Positions 1 to 5,636 of a stretch of DNA of 7,903 nucleotides are shown here, piece after piece. The stretch is from Chloroflexi bacterium RBG_16_64_43 (GTDB lineage Bacteria; Chloroflexota; Anaerolineae; Anaerolineales; RBG-16-64-43). Location of the stretch: positions 1-7,903 of the forward strand of contig MGOA01000168.1 of the NCBI GenBank assembly GCA_001796965.1, in the 5' to 3' direction. Under the pieces are notes generated by a model. It was not told where the DNA came from, did not search any database, and saw only the letters and a list, made by a program, of their open reading frames with translations. Numbering within the stretch: the first letter of the stretch is position 1; every line of letters starts with the position of its first letter. The translations under genes and the position numbers were made by a program.

Positions 1-829
1 CGGACTTCTCCAAGGCGCCGACCACTGAGCTTGCGAAGCGCTCGCCACGGCCTTGGACGCTCACGCGATTGCCTTCGACTTCAACCTTCTCTACTCCTGC
101 GACCTCCACCTGCGCCGGTGGCGTGGTGCCGGGGGGCAGGGTGAAAACCAGGCGCCGCCCAAGGCCGAGCGATCGGATGAGCGCCTGGGGCGTATCCAAT
201 GCGACAACCTTGCCGCCGTCCAGGATCGCCACTCGATCGCACAGACGCTCAGCTTCTTCCATGAAGTGCGTGGTCAGGAAGACAGTGCAGCCGCGGTCGC
301 GAATCTCGCGAACCAGGTCCCACATCGAGCGCCGTGCCTGCGGGTCGAGGCCGGTCGTCAGCTCATCGAAGAAGACCAGCCGCGGCTGATTGATCAGCGC
401 CAACGCAATGAACAGCCGCTGGCGTTGTCCACCGGAAAGCGTTCCGATCGAGGAGTTCTTCTTTTCCGCCAGGCCCAGCCGTTCGAGAAGCTCGGCCGGG
501 TCGGCTCGGCGGGCGTATTGCGCCCGGAACAGGCGCATGGCCTCTCCCACCCGCAGACGGGGCGGTAGGTTCGACTGCTGCAACTGAATGCCGATCATTT
601 CGGCCAAAACTGTTCGAGCGGTGGCCGGGTTGCAGCCCAAGACCTCGAGCGACCCGCTGTCGGCCTGGCGCAGGCCCTCCAGGCACTCAATGGTCGTGGT
701 CTTGCCGGCTCCATTTGGGCCGACCATGCCGAAGTTCTCACCCTCCTGTACCTCGAGGGTGACCCGGTCGATGGCGCGAACGGTTCCGTAGCGTTTGCAG
801 ATCTCAACAGCGCGGATGACAGGTGGCAT
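1..829 (-). CDS. ABC-2 type exporter ATP-binding protein (3' end outside window)
   Basis: This is the nucleotide-binding subunit of an ABC exporter, which hydrolyses ATP at the inner face of the membrane to drive a separate permease. About 276 codons are visible. In order they show Walker A GPNGAGKTT (residues 37-45), the ABC signature LSGGQ (131-135), Walker B LVFFDE ending at D155-E156, the D-loop TTGLDP, and the switch histidine H188 in FLTTHFMEEA. The start is the ATG at 829: GGAGGAGG at 838-845 lies 8 nt before it. The order and spacing match the CcmA/DrrA-like family that pairs with ABC-2 membrane proteins, so a permease gene is expected just beyond position 1. After about residue 225 the sequence is the variable C-terminal tail typical of this family. 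The D-loop is preceded by DEL rather than the commoner DEP, a minor change. The substrate cannot be told from the ATPase. Confidence 0.95.
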   Translation of the reverse strand, partial: MPPVIRAVEICKRYGTVRAIDRVTLEVQEGENFGMVGPNGAGKTTTIECLEGLRQADSGSLEVLGCNPATARTVLAEMIGIQLQQSNLPPRLRVGEAMRLFRAQYARRADPAELLERLGLAEKKNSSIGTLSGGQRQRLFIALALINQPRLVFFDELTTGLDPQARRSMWDLVREIRDRGCTVFLTTHFMEEAERLCDRVAILDGGKVVALDTPQALIRSLGLGRRLVFTLPPGTTPPAQVEVAGVEKVEVEGNRVSVQGRGERFASSVVGALEKS

Positions 830-1084
830 CGGCGTGACCTCCTCCACGAGGCAGGGCGCCTTGGGTATGCGGCTATCGACCTAAGGCTACCATTGGTCCT
901 TGTTCTCGTCATGCATCAAATGGCGGATAAGGGGAGTTGAGTGGGCCAGGAGGGGCGCGCGACCCTTCCCGCCCGTTGGCGACAGGCGAATCGGCACATT
1001 CGTCGCCCTCGCATGCTCCTCGGGCGGGGGCCCAGCAGCTGATGCGCATGCGATTCTTGCGCTGAGGACGGTCGAGCTTCCTGG

Positions 1085-1109
1085 ATTCCCGCTGGAACCA
1101 CGCGGGAAT
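1085..1109. repeat. Palindromic core of repeat unit 1
   Basis: ATTCCCGC (1085-1092) and GCGGGAAT (1102-1109) form a perfect 8-bp stem around a 9-nt loop, followed by GACG. There is no T-tract on either strand, so I do not call it an intrinsic terminator. Confidence 0.8.
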
Positions 1110-1212
1110 GACGATCAAGAACTCATGGCTCGTCGTTCTCGCAACCTCCTTGGGCGGGGCCCAGCAGGAGATGCACACACGATTCTCGCGCTGAAGGCGC
1201 TGGGCTTCCTGA

Positions 1213-1237
1213 ATTCCCGCTAGGGACCCGCGGGAAT
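1213..1237. repeat. Palindromic core of repeat unit 2
   Basis: The same ATTCCCGC / GCGGGAAT stem occurs at 1213-1220 and 1230-1237. The loop has a different sequence (TAGGGACCC) but the same 9-nt length as in unit 1. Stem conservation with loop change suggests the palindrome itself was kept. Confidence 0.8.
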
Positions 1238-1363
1238 GACGGTCAGGAACTGATGGCTCGTCGTGCCCGCATGCGCCTCGGTCGATTGATCGCGGAGGAA
1301 TAACGCCCGGATCATGTGGGGACGATGACCATCTCAGCGCGCCGGTCCACCACATGCAGAATC

Positions 1364-1389
1364 AAAAAACCCGGTTCGTGCATCCGGGT
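1364..1389 (-). terminator. Intrinsic terminator of tRNA-Asn
   Basis: Read on the minus strand, ACCCGG (1389-1384) and CCGGGT (1374-1369) form a 6-bp stem with a 9-nt loop, followed at once by a T-run continuing to 1364. It lies 25 nt past the tRNA 3' end, as expected for a single-gene tRNA transcript. Confidence 0.85.
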
Positions 1390-1414
1390 CCGAACAAGGC
1401 AGGAGAGGCGCAGG

Positions 1415-1487
1415 CTCCTCGGCCAGGATTCGAACCTGGAACCTAGCGGTTAACAGCCGCCCGCTCTGCCGGTTGAGCTACCGAGGA
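1415..1487 (-). tRNA. tRNA-Asn (anticodon GTT)
   Basis: A 73-nt cloverleaf folds completely. The acceptor TCCTCGG/CCGAGGA is 7 bp, the D stem GCTC/GAGC is 4 bp, the anticodon stem GGCGG/CCGCT is 5 bp with one G-U pair, and the T stem CCAGG/CCTGG is 5 bp with loop TTCGAAT. The anticodon loop CTGTTAA places GTT at 1454-1452, decoding AAC/AAU. The discriminator base is G (1415), as is usual for tRNA-Asn. The 3' CCA is not encoded and must be added after transcription. The gene has its own promoter and terminator, so it is a monocistronic unit divergent from the kinase gene. Confidence 0.97.
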
Positions 1488-1497
1488 AGGTGGAACG

Positions 1498-1527
1498 ATT
1501 ATAATCATCGCGCAAAAGGGTTGTCAA
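1498..1527 (-). promoter_or_regulatory. Near-consensus sigma70 promoter of tRNA-Asn
   Basis: On the minus strand, TTGACA (1527-1522) and TATAAT (1503-1498) are both perfect consensus hexamers separated by 18 bp. The expected start lies about 7 bp downstream, near 1491, giving only a few nucleotides of leader before the tRNA 5' end at 1487. A strong promoter of this kind is usual for stable RNA genes. Confidence 0.88.
1500..1505 (+). promoter_or_regulatory. Possible plus-strand -10 box sharing the tRNA -10
   Basis: The tRNA -10 lies in the perfect palindrome ATTATAAT (1498-1505), so TATAAT also reads on the plus strand at 1500-1505. It could start transcription near 1512 toward the kinase gene, giving a leader of about 44 nt. 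No good plus-strand -35 is present at the right distance: TTGAGC at 1473-1478 is 21 bp away and inside the tRNA gene. This is therefore a weak call. Confidence 0.35.
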
Positions 1528-1555
1528 GCAACGCAGCCCACAATTGCGGCAAACC

Positions 1556-3265
1556 ATGACTACCTCTACCCAGATCAACTCGGCCCCGCGCCGCACAACG
1601 GTCCAGGTCCATCTGCCGGATGGACGCACGCTGGAAGGCCCGCAGGGCACTACCCTCGAAGAGTTTGTTCGCGCGGCGGAGATCCGGACCCCGGCGCCGA
1701 TTGTGGCGGCGATGCTTAACGGCGACCTGCGCGAGCTGACCTTCCCGGTGCGCGAGGATGGCGAGCTCCAGCCCGTGACGATCGCCACCGCCGACGGCGC
1801 GCGCATCTACCGGCGCTCAGTCGTTTTCCTGCTCATCGTCGCTACGCGCGAGCTCTTCCCGCAGGCCGACGTGGCGGTGGACCACTCGATCTCCGACGGC
1901 GGCTACTACTGCAGCGTGCACGGGCGCGCGCCGTTCAGCGCCGAGGAGGTGGCCCACATCCAGGAACGCATGGAGAAGATCGCCGAGAGCGATGAGCCGA
2001 TCCTCAAGCATCAGGTGCCCGTCGCTGCCGCCATGGACATCTTCCGGCGCGAAGGCTATGACGACAAGGTGCGCCTGCTTCAGGCGCGCGAGAAGGAATT
2101 CGTCATCCTGTATTCGCTGCGCGGCCGGGAAGACTACTTCCACGGCTACATGGTGCCCTCCACCGGATACCTGCGCCGCTTCCGCCTGGAGGTGGCCCAG
2201 CCCGGGTTTGCCCTGCGTTACCCTCGCCGCCACACGCCCGAAGACATTCAGGCCGGCGGGGACTTCCCCAAGCTGCGCGCCACCTTCCGTGAATACGGCG
2301 AATGGCTGGGCCGCCTTGGCATCGAAGATATCGGCACGCTCAACGATGCCATCGAACGCGGGCGGATCCGCGAAATCGTCTTGGTGGCGGAAGCCCTGCA
2401 CGACCAGAAGATCGCCGAGATTGCGCGCACCATTGCCTCTGCGCGCGAGCGCTTGCGGCTGGTGCTCGTGGCGGGCCCCTCCTCAGCCGGCAAGACAACC
2501 TTTGCGCGGCGCTTGGCGATCCAGCTGCTTTCACTCGGGCTGCGGCCTTACCCGCTCGAGATGGACAATTACTTTGTTGAGCGCGAGGCTACGCCGCGCG
2601 ATGAAAACGGGGTCTTCGACTTCGAAACGATCGAGGCCCTCGACCGCGAGCTGCTGGGCGATCACCTCGAGCGGCTGATGCGCGGTGAGACGGTGACCCT
2701 GCCGCGCTACGACTTCACCCGCGGCACGCGCGGGTGGGGGGAGGCCATCCGCCTGGGGCCGGAATCCCTGATCATCATGGAGGGTATCCATGGGCTCAAC
2801 CCGGATCTGCTCCCGCGGTTTCCGCCGCAGCATATCTTCCGCGTCTACGTTTCGGCCCTGACCCATCTTAACCTCGATCGCCACAATCGCGTGTCCACCA
2901 CCGACTCGCGCTTGCTGCGCCGCCTGGTGCGTGACGCAACCACGCGTGGTCACACGGCCCTGGCGACCCTCAAGCGCTGGGAATCGGTGCGGCGGGGTGA
3001 GAAGCGCTACATCTTCCCCTACCAGGAAAACGCGGACGTGATCTTCAACTCGACCCTGGTCTACGAACTTGCCGCGCTGCGGCCGCTCGCAGAACCGCTG
3101 CTCTTCCAGGTGCCGGCCGACGCGCCCGAGCGTGTAGAGGTCAAGCGCCTGCTGGCCTTCCTCTCGTGGATCCGCCCGTGCTCGACCGAGTACATTCCCG
3201 ACGACTCGATCCTGCGCGAGTTTATCGGCGGGTCGATCCTCGATCACTTCCGCGTGTGGGGGTAG
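1556..3265 (+). CDS. TGS-SAD-uridine kinase family nucleoside kinase
   Basis: The predicted 569-aa cytoplasmic protein combines threonyl-tRNA-synthetase-like N-terminal domains with a P-loop kinase of the phosphoribulokinase/uridine kinase family. A TGS domain covers about residues 15-80 and a ThrRS-like second additional domain about 85-250. The kinase occupies about 295-500, with Walker A GPSSAGKTT (307-315, K313), the acceptor-side motif MDNYF (336-340) and EGIHGL (409-414). ThrRS editing domains carry an HxxxH metal pair, but here RRSVVFLL (86-93) puts R87 and F91 in those places, so editing is not expected. From memory the same loss is shared by clostridial and Thermotoga relatives annotated as nucleoside kinases. 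The length is normal for that family. It probably phosphorylates a pyrimidine nucleoside, but the substrate is unproven. The ATG at 1556 has no SD; a TTG at 1544 is the only in-frame alternative before a stop at 1502. It appears monocistronic. Confidence 0.92.
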   Translation: MTTSTQINSAPRRTTVQVHLPDGRTLEGPQGTTLEEFVRAAEIRTPAPIVAAMLNGDLRELTFPVREDGELQPVTIATADGARIYRRSVVFLLIVATRELFPQADVAVDHSISDGGYYCSVHGRAPFSAEEVAHIQERMEKIAESDEPILKHQVPVAAAMDIFRREGYDDKVRLLQAREKEFVILYSLRGREDYFHGYMVPSTGYLRRFRLEVAQPGFALRYPRRHTPEDIQAGGDFPKLRATFREYGEWLGRLGIEDIGTLNDAIERGRIREIVLVAEALHDQKIAEIARTIASARERLRLVLVAGPSSAGKTTFARRLAIQLLSLGLRPYPLEMDNYFVEREATPRDENGVFDFETIEALDRELLGDHLERLMRGETVTLPRYDFTRGTRGWGEAIRLGPESLIIMEGIHGLNPDLLPRFPPQHIFRVYVSALTHLNLDRHNRVSTTDSRLLRRLVRDATTRGHTALATLKRWESVRRGEKRYIFPYQENADVIFNSTLVYELAALRPLAEPLLFQVPADAPERVEVKRLLAFLSWIRPCSTEYIPDDSILREFIGGSILDHFRVWG

Positions 3266-3347
3266 GTGAGGAGCATTCACCGCCGAGACCGCAGAGAACC
3301 CCTGAATACTTTTCTTGGCGAACCCGATACCTTCGCCTCCCATTGAA

Positions 3348-3389
3348 CAGAGCCTCGCGCTCCGACCACTCAGAGGCGAGGAGGCTCTG
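3348..3389. repeat. 9-bp inverted repeat downstream of the kinase gene
   Basis: CAGAGCCTC (3348-3356) pairs perfectly with GAGGCTCTG (3381-3389) across 24 nt. It lies 82 nt past the kinase stop and could help end that transcript. There is no following T-run, so an intrinsic terminator is not supported. Confidence 0.5.
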
Positions 3390-3540
3390 AGTGCCGCGCA
3401 CCGGATGGCATGTCCGTAGACGAGCCGTCCTCCGTTTGCGCTGGCTGGCCCTGCGCACTCTCCCGCCTGAAGGACATGCGTTACACGATTGCCCCGGCAG
3501 GCGATTCTCGGGCGGCAGCGCGTCCCAATGACGACGCCTG

Positions 3541-3708
3541 ATCGGGTGACGCGTTAAGAGTCTACTCACGCGCTGTGGGCTGGCCCAGCCCCCTTCCAAA
3601 TAGAAGCAGTGGAAAACGCCTGCATCGGGTGACGCGTTAGTAGCCTACTCACGCGTGGTGGGCTGCCCCAGCCCCCCCTTCGCGAAAGAAGCAGCGGAAA
3701 ACGGCTGC
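3541..3708. repeat. Tandem repeat, about 83-85-bp unit, two copies
   Basis: Copy 1 (3541-3623) and copy 2 (3624-3708) both start ATCGGGTGACGCGTTA and end with GGAAAACG-CTGC. They differ at roughly a dozen positions plus a 2-nt indel. Each contains a GGGCT...AGCCC hairpin. Copy 2 also has a 25-bp palindrome at 3632-3656, with ACGCGT at both ends and a single mismatched pair; copy 1 keeps it only in part. Bases CGCCTG just before copy 1 match the end of a unit, hinting at an older truncated copy. Confidence 0.85.
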
Positions 3709-3746
3709 AATTGAGAAACACGGATTCGTGCATTTTGCCATTCTTG

Positions 3747-3775
3747 TTGCATGGCGAGGAGGGGTGTGGTAACAT
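3747..3775 (+). promoter_or_regulatory. Candidate extended -10 promoter of the RpiR gene
   Basis: TAACAT (3770-3775) is preceded by TGG, giving an extended -10 element. A weak -35, TTGCAT (3747-3752), sits 17 bp upstream. The inverted repeat GCCAT (3737-3741) / ATGGC (3751-3755) overlaps the -35, and CACG-GATT-CGTG (3719-3730) lies just upstream. Either could be an operator for autoregulation, which is common among RpiR-type regulators but not shown here. Confidence 0.45.
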
Positions 3776-3827
3776 CGATTGACGCGTGTGCTGCGCCGGC
3801 GCGTTTGCGCAAGCGCAGGAGGGAGCC

Positions 3828-4679
3828 ATGAAGTACGCTTACGAAGATCGCATCCGCGAGACCATGCCCCAGCTCTCGCCGGGGTTCAAGCGCCTGGCCG
3901 AGTTCCTTCTCGACTCCTACACCGAGTCGGCCTTCCTTACCGCGACCGAATTGGCCGACCGCCTGGATATCGACCCGGCGACCGTGGTGCGCTTTTCGCA
4001 GCGGATTGGCTACCCGGGCTACCCGGAACTTCTGCGCGAGATTCGCCAACGCGTGCGCGAGGACCTGCACCTGCAAGGCGAGCCCAAGGCGCCCGCGGGC
4101 TTGCGCGAGAAGACGGAAGAAGCGCTCAGCGAAGTGACGACTTTCGTCGAGCGCACTCGCATGATGCTGCGCGACTCCACGGTCGAGAAGCTGGTGGGGT
4201 TCATCCAGAACGCACGCCACATCCTGGTGGTGGCGGAACGCGCCTCGCTCGCGGCGGGCGAGATCGTGGCTTCGGTTCTCGAAGAAGGGGGCTACTCGGT
4301 GCGCGTCTCGCGCGGCAGCCGGGCCGAACTGGCGCGTTCGATCAGCCTGCTCGGCAAGGGGGACCTGGCCATCGGGCTGGACGCCAGCGGCGAGAGTGAT
4401 ACCGTCGCGCGCGCGCTGCGCCTGGCGCAATCACAGGGAGCGCAGACCGCCGCCGTTGTGGCCTCGGCCTCTTTGGATGCCGCCAACTATGCCGACGTGG
4501 TGCTCAGCGGCCAAGCTACAGGCGACCCGGTGCGGGCGATGGTATCGCTGATGATCTTGGCGCACATCCTGCTCTCCGCGCTGCGCTGGAAAGAGGAGGC
4601 ACGCTTCCAGGCTCAAGCGCGGCGGGTGGAGGCCTCGCTCGAAGCGCTGGGTGCGCGCATGTTCGAACGGCACGAGTAG
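3828..4679 (+). CDS. MurR/RpiR family transcriptional regulator
   Basis: This 283-aa cytoplasmic DNA-binding protein belongs to the family that senses phosphosugars or related metabolites. Residues about 1-75 form the RpiR N-terminal domain, with the helix-turn-helix near 36-60 (FLTATELADRLDIDPATVVR, then FSQRIGYPGYPEL). Residues about 118-265 form a SIS domain containing the DASGES motif (185-190). The first SIS loop reads HILVVAERAS (131-140), where many members have a glycine-rich GxGxS. The SIS serine-loop normally begins with S rather than D. The ligand pocket may therefore differ from sugar-phosphate sensors. The start at 3828 is supported by AGGAGGG about 5 nt upstream; the frame extends 14 codons further with no better site. 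The FAH gene begins 137 bp downstream on the same strand, making it a possible target or operon partner. The effector cannot be told from sequence. Confidence 0.93.
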   Translation: MKYAYEDRIRETMPQLSPGFKRLAEFLLDSYTESAFLTATELADRLDIDPATVVRFSQRIGYPGYPELLREIRQRVREDLHLQGEPKAPAGLREKTEEALSEVTTFVERTRMMLRDSTVEKLVGFIQNARHILVVAERASLAAGEIVASVLEEGGYSVRVSRGSRAELARSISLLGKGDLAIGLDASGESDTVARALRLAQSQGAQTAAVVASASLDAANYADVVLSGQATGDPVRAMVSLMILAHILLSALRWKEEARFQAQARRVEASLEALGARMFERHE

Positions 4680-4718
4680 GCGGCGAGCGTGAGGCGCACG
4701 AGCGCACTGCCCCTTTTG

Positions 4719-4739
4719 GGCGTCGGGATTCCCGACGCC
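4719..4739. repeat. Strong 9-bp hairpin between the RpiR and FAH genes
   Basis: GGCGTCGGG (4719-4727) and CCCGACGCC (4731-4739) form a perfect 9-bp stem with a 3-nt loop, extendable by a G-U pair. It starts 39 nt past the RpiR stop. No T-run follows on either strand, so it may be an attenuating or mRNA-stabilising hairpin rather than a full terminator. Confidence 0.6.
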
Positions 4740-4816
4740 TTACGCTGTCCGGTGCAAGCAGGTAGCCGGCGGATCCTCCCGGCGCGCCTCGAACGCCAAG
4801 AGGCCGGAGGCCGCGA

Positions 4817-5626
4817 ATGAGAATCGTGCGCTTCGCGCCGGTGGAGGGCGGCCCGCCCAAGTACGGATGGGCAGAGGGCCAGCGCGCCGGGCTGATCACG
4901 GGTGACCCGTTCGGTACCTATCGCCGCGAGGACCCGCGATTGGCCCTCGGCGAGCTTCAGCTCGTGGCGCCGCTCGTGCCGGGCAAGATCGTGTGCGTGG
5001 CGCGCAACTACCTGGCCCACGCGCAAGAACACGGTGTGGAGTTGCCCGAGGTGCCGCTGCTTTTCCTCAAGCCGCCCTCGGCGGTGATCGGCCCAGGGCA
5101 GGCGATCGAGCTGCCGCCGCAATCGGACCGCATCGAGCACGAGGCCGAACTGGCGGTGGTGATCGGCCGCCGTGCACGCGATGTCACGCCGGAGGAAGCG
5201 GCTGCGCACATCCTGGGTTACACCGTGGCCAACGACGTGACTGCGCGCGACCTGCAGCAGCGCGACGGCCAATGGACTCGGGCCAAAGGCTTCGACACGT
5301 TTTGTCCGCTCGGGCCGTGGATCGAAACGGCCGTCGACCCGGCGGGGCTGCGTATTGTTTGCCGAGTCAACGGCGTCATCCGCCAGATGGCCTCGACCCA
5401 GGACATGGTGTTTTCGGTGCCGCAGTTGGTGGCCTATATTTCGGGGGTGATGACCCTGGAGCCGGGGGACGTGGTGCTGAGCGGTACACCGGAAGGTGTG
5501 GGCCGATTGGCCGACGGAGACACGGTCGAGATCGATATCCAAGGCATTGGCATGCTGCGCAACGTTGTGCGCTTGGCGGCGTCCGGGCGCGCGGCTGCAC
5601 CAGCCATCCGGCGATCCATCAGTTGA
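4817..5626 (+). CDS. Fumarylacetoacetate hydrolase (FAH) family protein
   Basis: This 269-aa cytoplasmic enzyme belongs to the FAH superfamily, whose members cleave or decarboxylate beta-keto or 2-oxo acids, or isomerise them, with a divalent metal. The N-terminal 55 residues are a short lid-like region. The catalytic fold begins around KIVCVARNYLAHAQEHG. Metal ligands expected for the family are visible: E109 and E111 in IEHEAELAVVIG, and D140 in NDVTARD. Further family motifs are KGFDTFCPLGPW and SGTPEGVG. The length matches the YcgM/HpcE-like class of about 250-290 aa. The start is supported by GGAGG (4806-4810), 6 nt before the ATG. The dCTP deaminase gene follows after 10 bp, suggesting co-transcription. 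Substrates vary widely (acylpyruvates, oxaloacetate, aromatic catabolites). No other aromatic-degradation gene is visible, so a specific reaction is not assigned. Confidence 0.93.
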   Translation: MRIVRFAPVEGGPPKYGWAEGQRAGLITGDPFGTYRREDPRLALGELQLVAPLVPGKIVCVARNYLAHAQEHGVELPEVPLLFLKPPSAVIGPGQAIELPPQSDRIEHEAELAVVIGRRARDVTPEEAAAHILGYTVANDVTARDLQQRDGQWTRAKGFDTFCPLGPWIETAVDPAGLRIVCRVNGVIRQMASTQDMVFSVPQLVAYISGVMTLEPGDVVLSGTPEGVGRLADGDTVEIDIQGIGMLRNVVRLAASGRAAAPAIRRSIS

Positions 5627-5636
5627 GGAGAGAAGC

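Larger units (their letters stand above)
1001..1281. repeat. Tandem repeat, about 129-bp unit, 2.2 copies
   Basis: Unit 1 spans 1001-1130, unit 2 spans 1131-1258, and a truncated third unit starts at 1259. Each begins with CGTCG, followed by a CTC/CCC-G-C run and C-T-C-GGGCGGGG. Units 1 and 2 then share CCCAGCAG, a CGATTCT-GCGCTGA block, CTTCCTG-ATTCCCGC, GCGGGAATGACG and ATGGCT in the same order, with scattered substitutions and small indels. The CTGGATTCCCGC...GCGGGAATGACG core resembles palindromic intergenic repeats common in many bacterial genomes. The direct tandem arrangement suggests local duplication. No function is assigned. Confidence 0.85.
830..1363. other. Gene-free stretch with hairpins and a tandem repeat
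   Basis: I see no credible gene between the ABC ATPase start and the tRNA terminator. The short open frames here have no ribosome binding site, no recognisable domain and run through the repeats. At 978-1007 there is a two-part hairpin: GGCGA (978-982) pairs with TCGCC (1003-1007), and CGAAT (987-991) with ATTCG (998-1002). It borders the tandem repeat starting at 1001. I found no convincing promoter for the ABC gene in 846-960. Confidence 0.7.
3266..3827. other. Gene-free stretch with hairpins and a tandem repeat
   Basis: No credible gene is seen. Just after the kinase stop, the run CACCGCCGAGACCGCAGAG (3278-3296) resembles a degenerate version of CACCGCAGAGACGCAGAG-type intergenic repeats known from many environmental bacteria; that resemblance is from memory. 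An 8-bp inverted repeat, GCATGTCC (3408-3415) with GGACATGC (3472-3479), encloses 56 nt. An 83-bp tandem repeat and a regulator promoter, listed separately, fill 3541-3775. The minus-strand frames crossing 3222-3829 are made of the tandem repeats and have no domain. Confidence 0.65.

Noticed and set aside
1001..1281. Possible CRISPR-like array
   Set aside because: Units are about 129 bp and directly abutting, with no short repeat-spacer pattern and no cas genes.
1415..1487. tRNA gene as an attachment site for an integrated element
   Set aside because: No integrase, no second copy of the tRNA 3' end in the window, and no phage-like genes nearby.
1817..2401. Long minus-strand open frame inside the kinase gene
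   Set aside because: It is antisense to a gene with clear domains and has no recognisable motif; GC-rich coding DNA often opens the complementary frame.
2531..3343. 270-codon minus-strand open frame
   Set aside because: Antisense to the kinase domain motifs; low-complexity His/Gln/Arg composition and no ribosome binding site support a shadow.
3222..3829. Minus-strand frames with repeated SRLLTRHP segments
   Set aside because: The repeated peptide is only the translation of the 83-bp DNA tandem repeat; no start signal or domain is present.
3645..4430. 261-codon minus-strand open frame
   Set aside because: Antisense to the RpiR gene, whose HTH and SIS motifs are clear.
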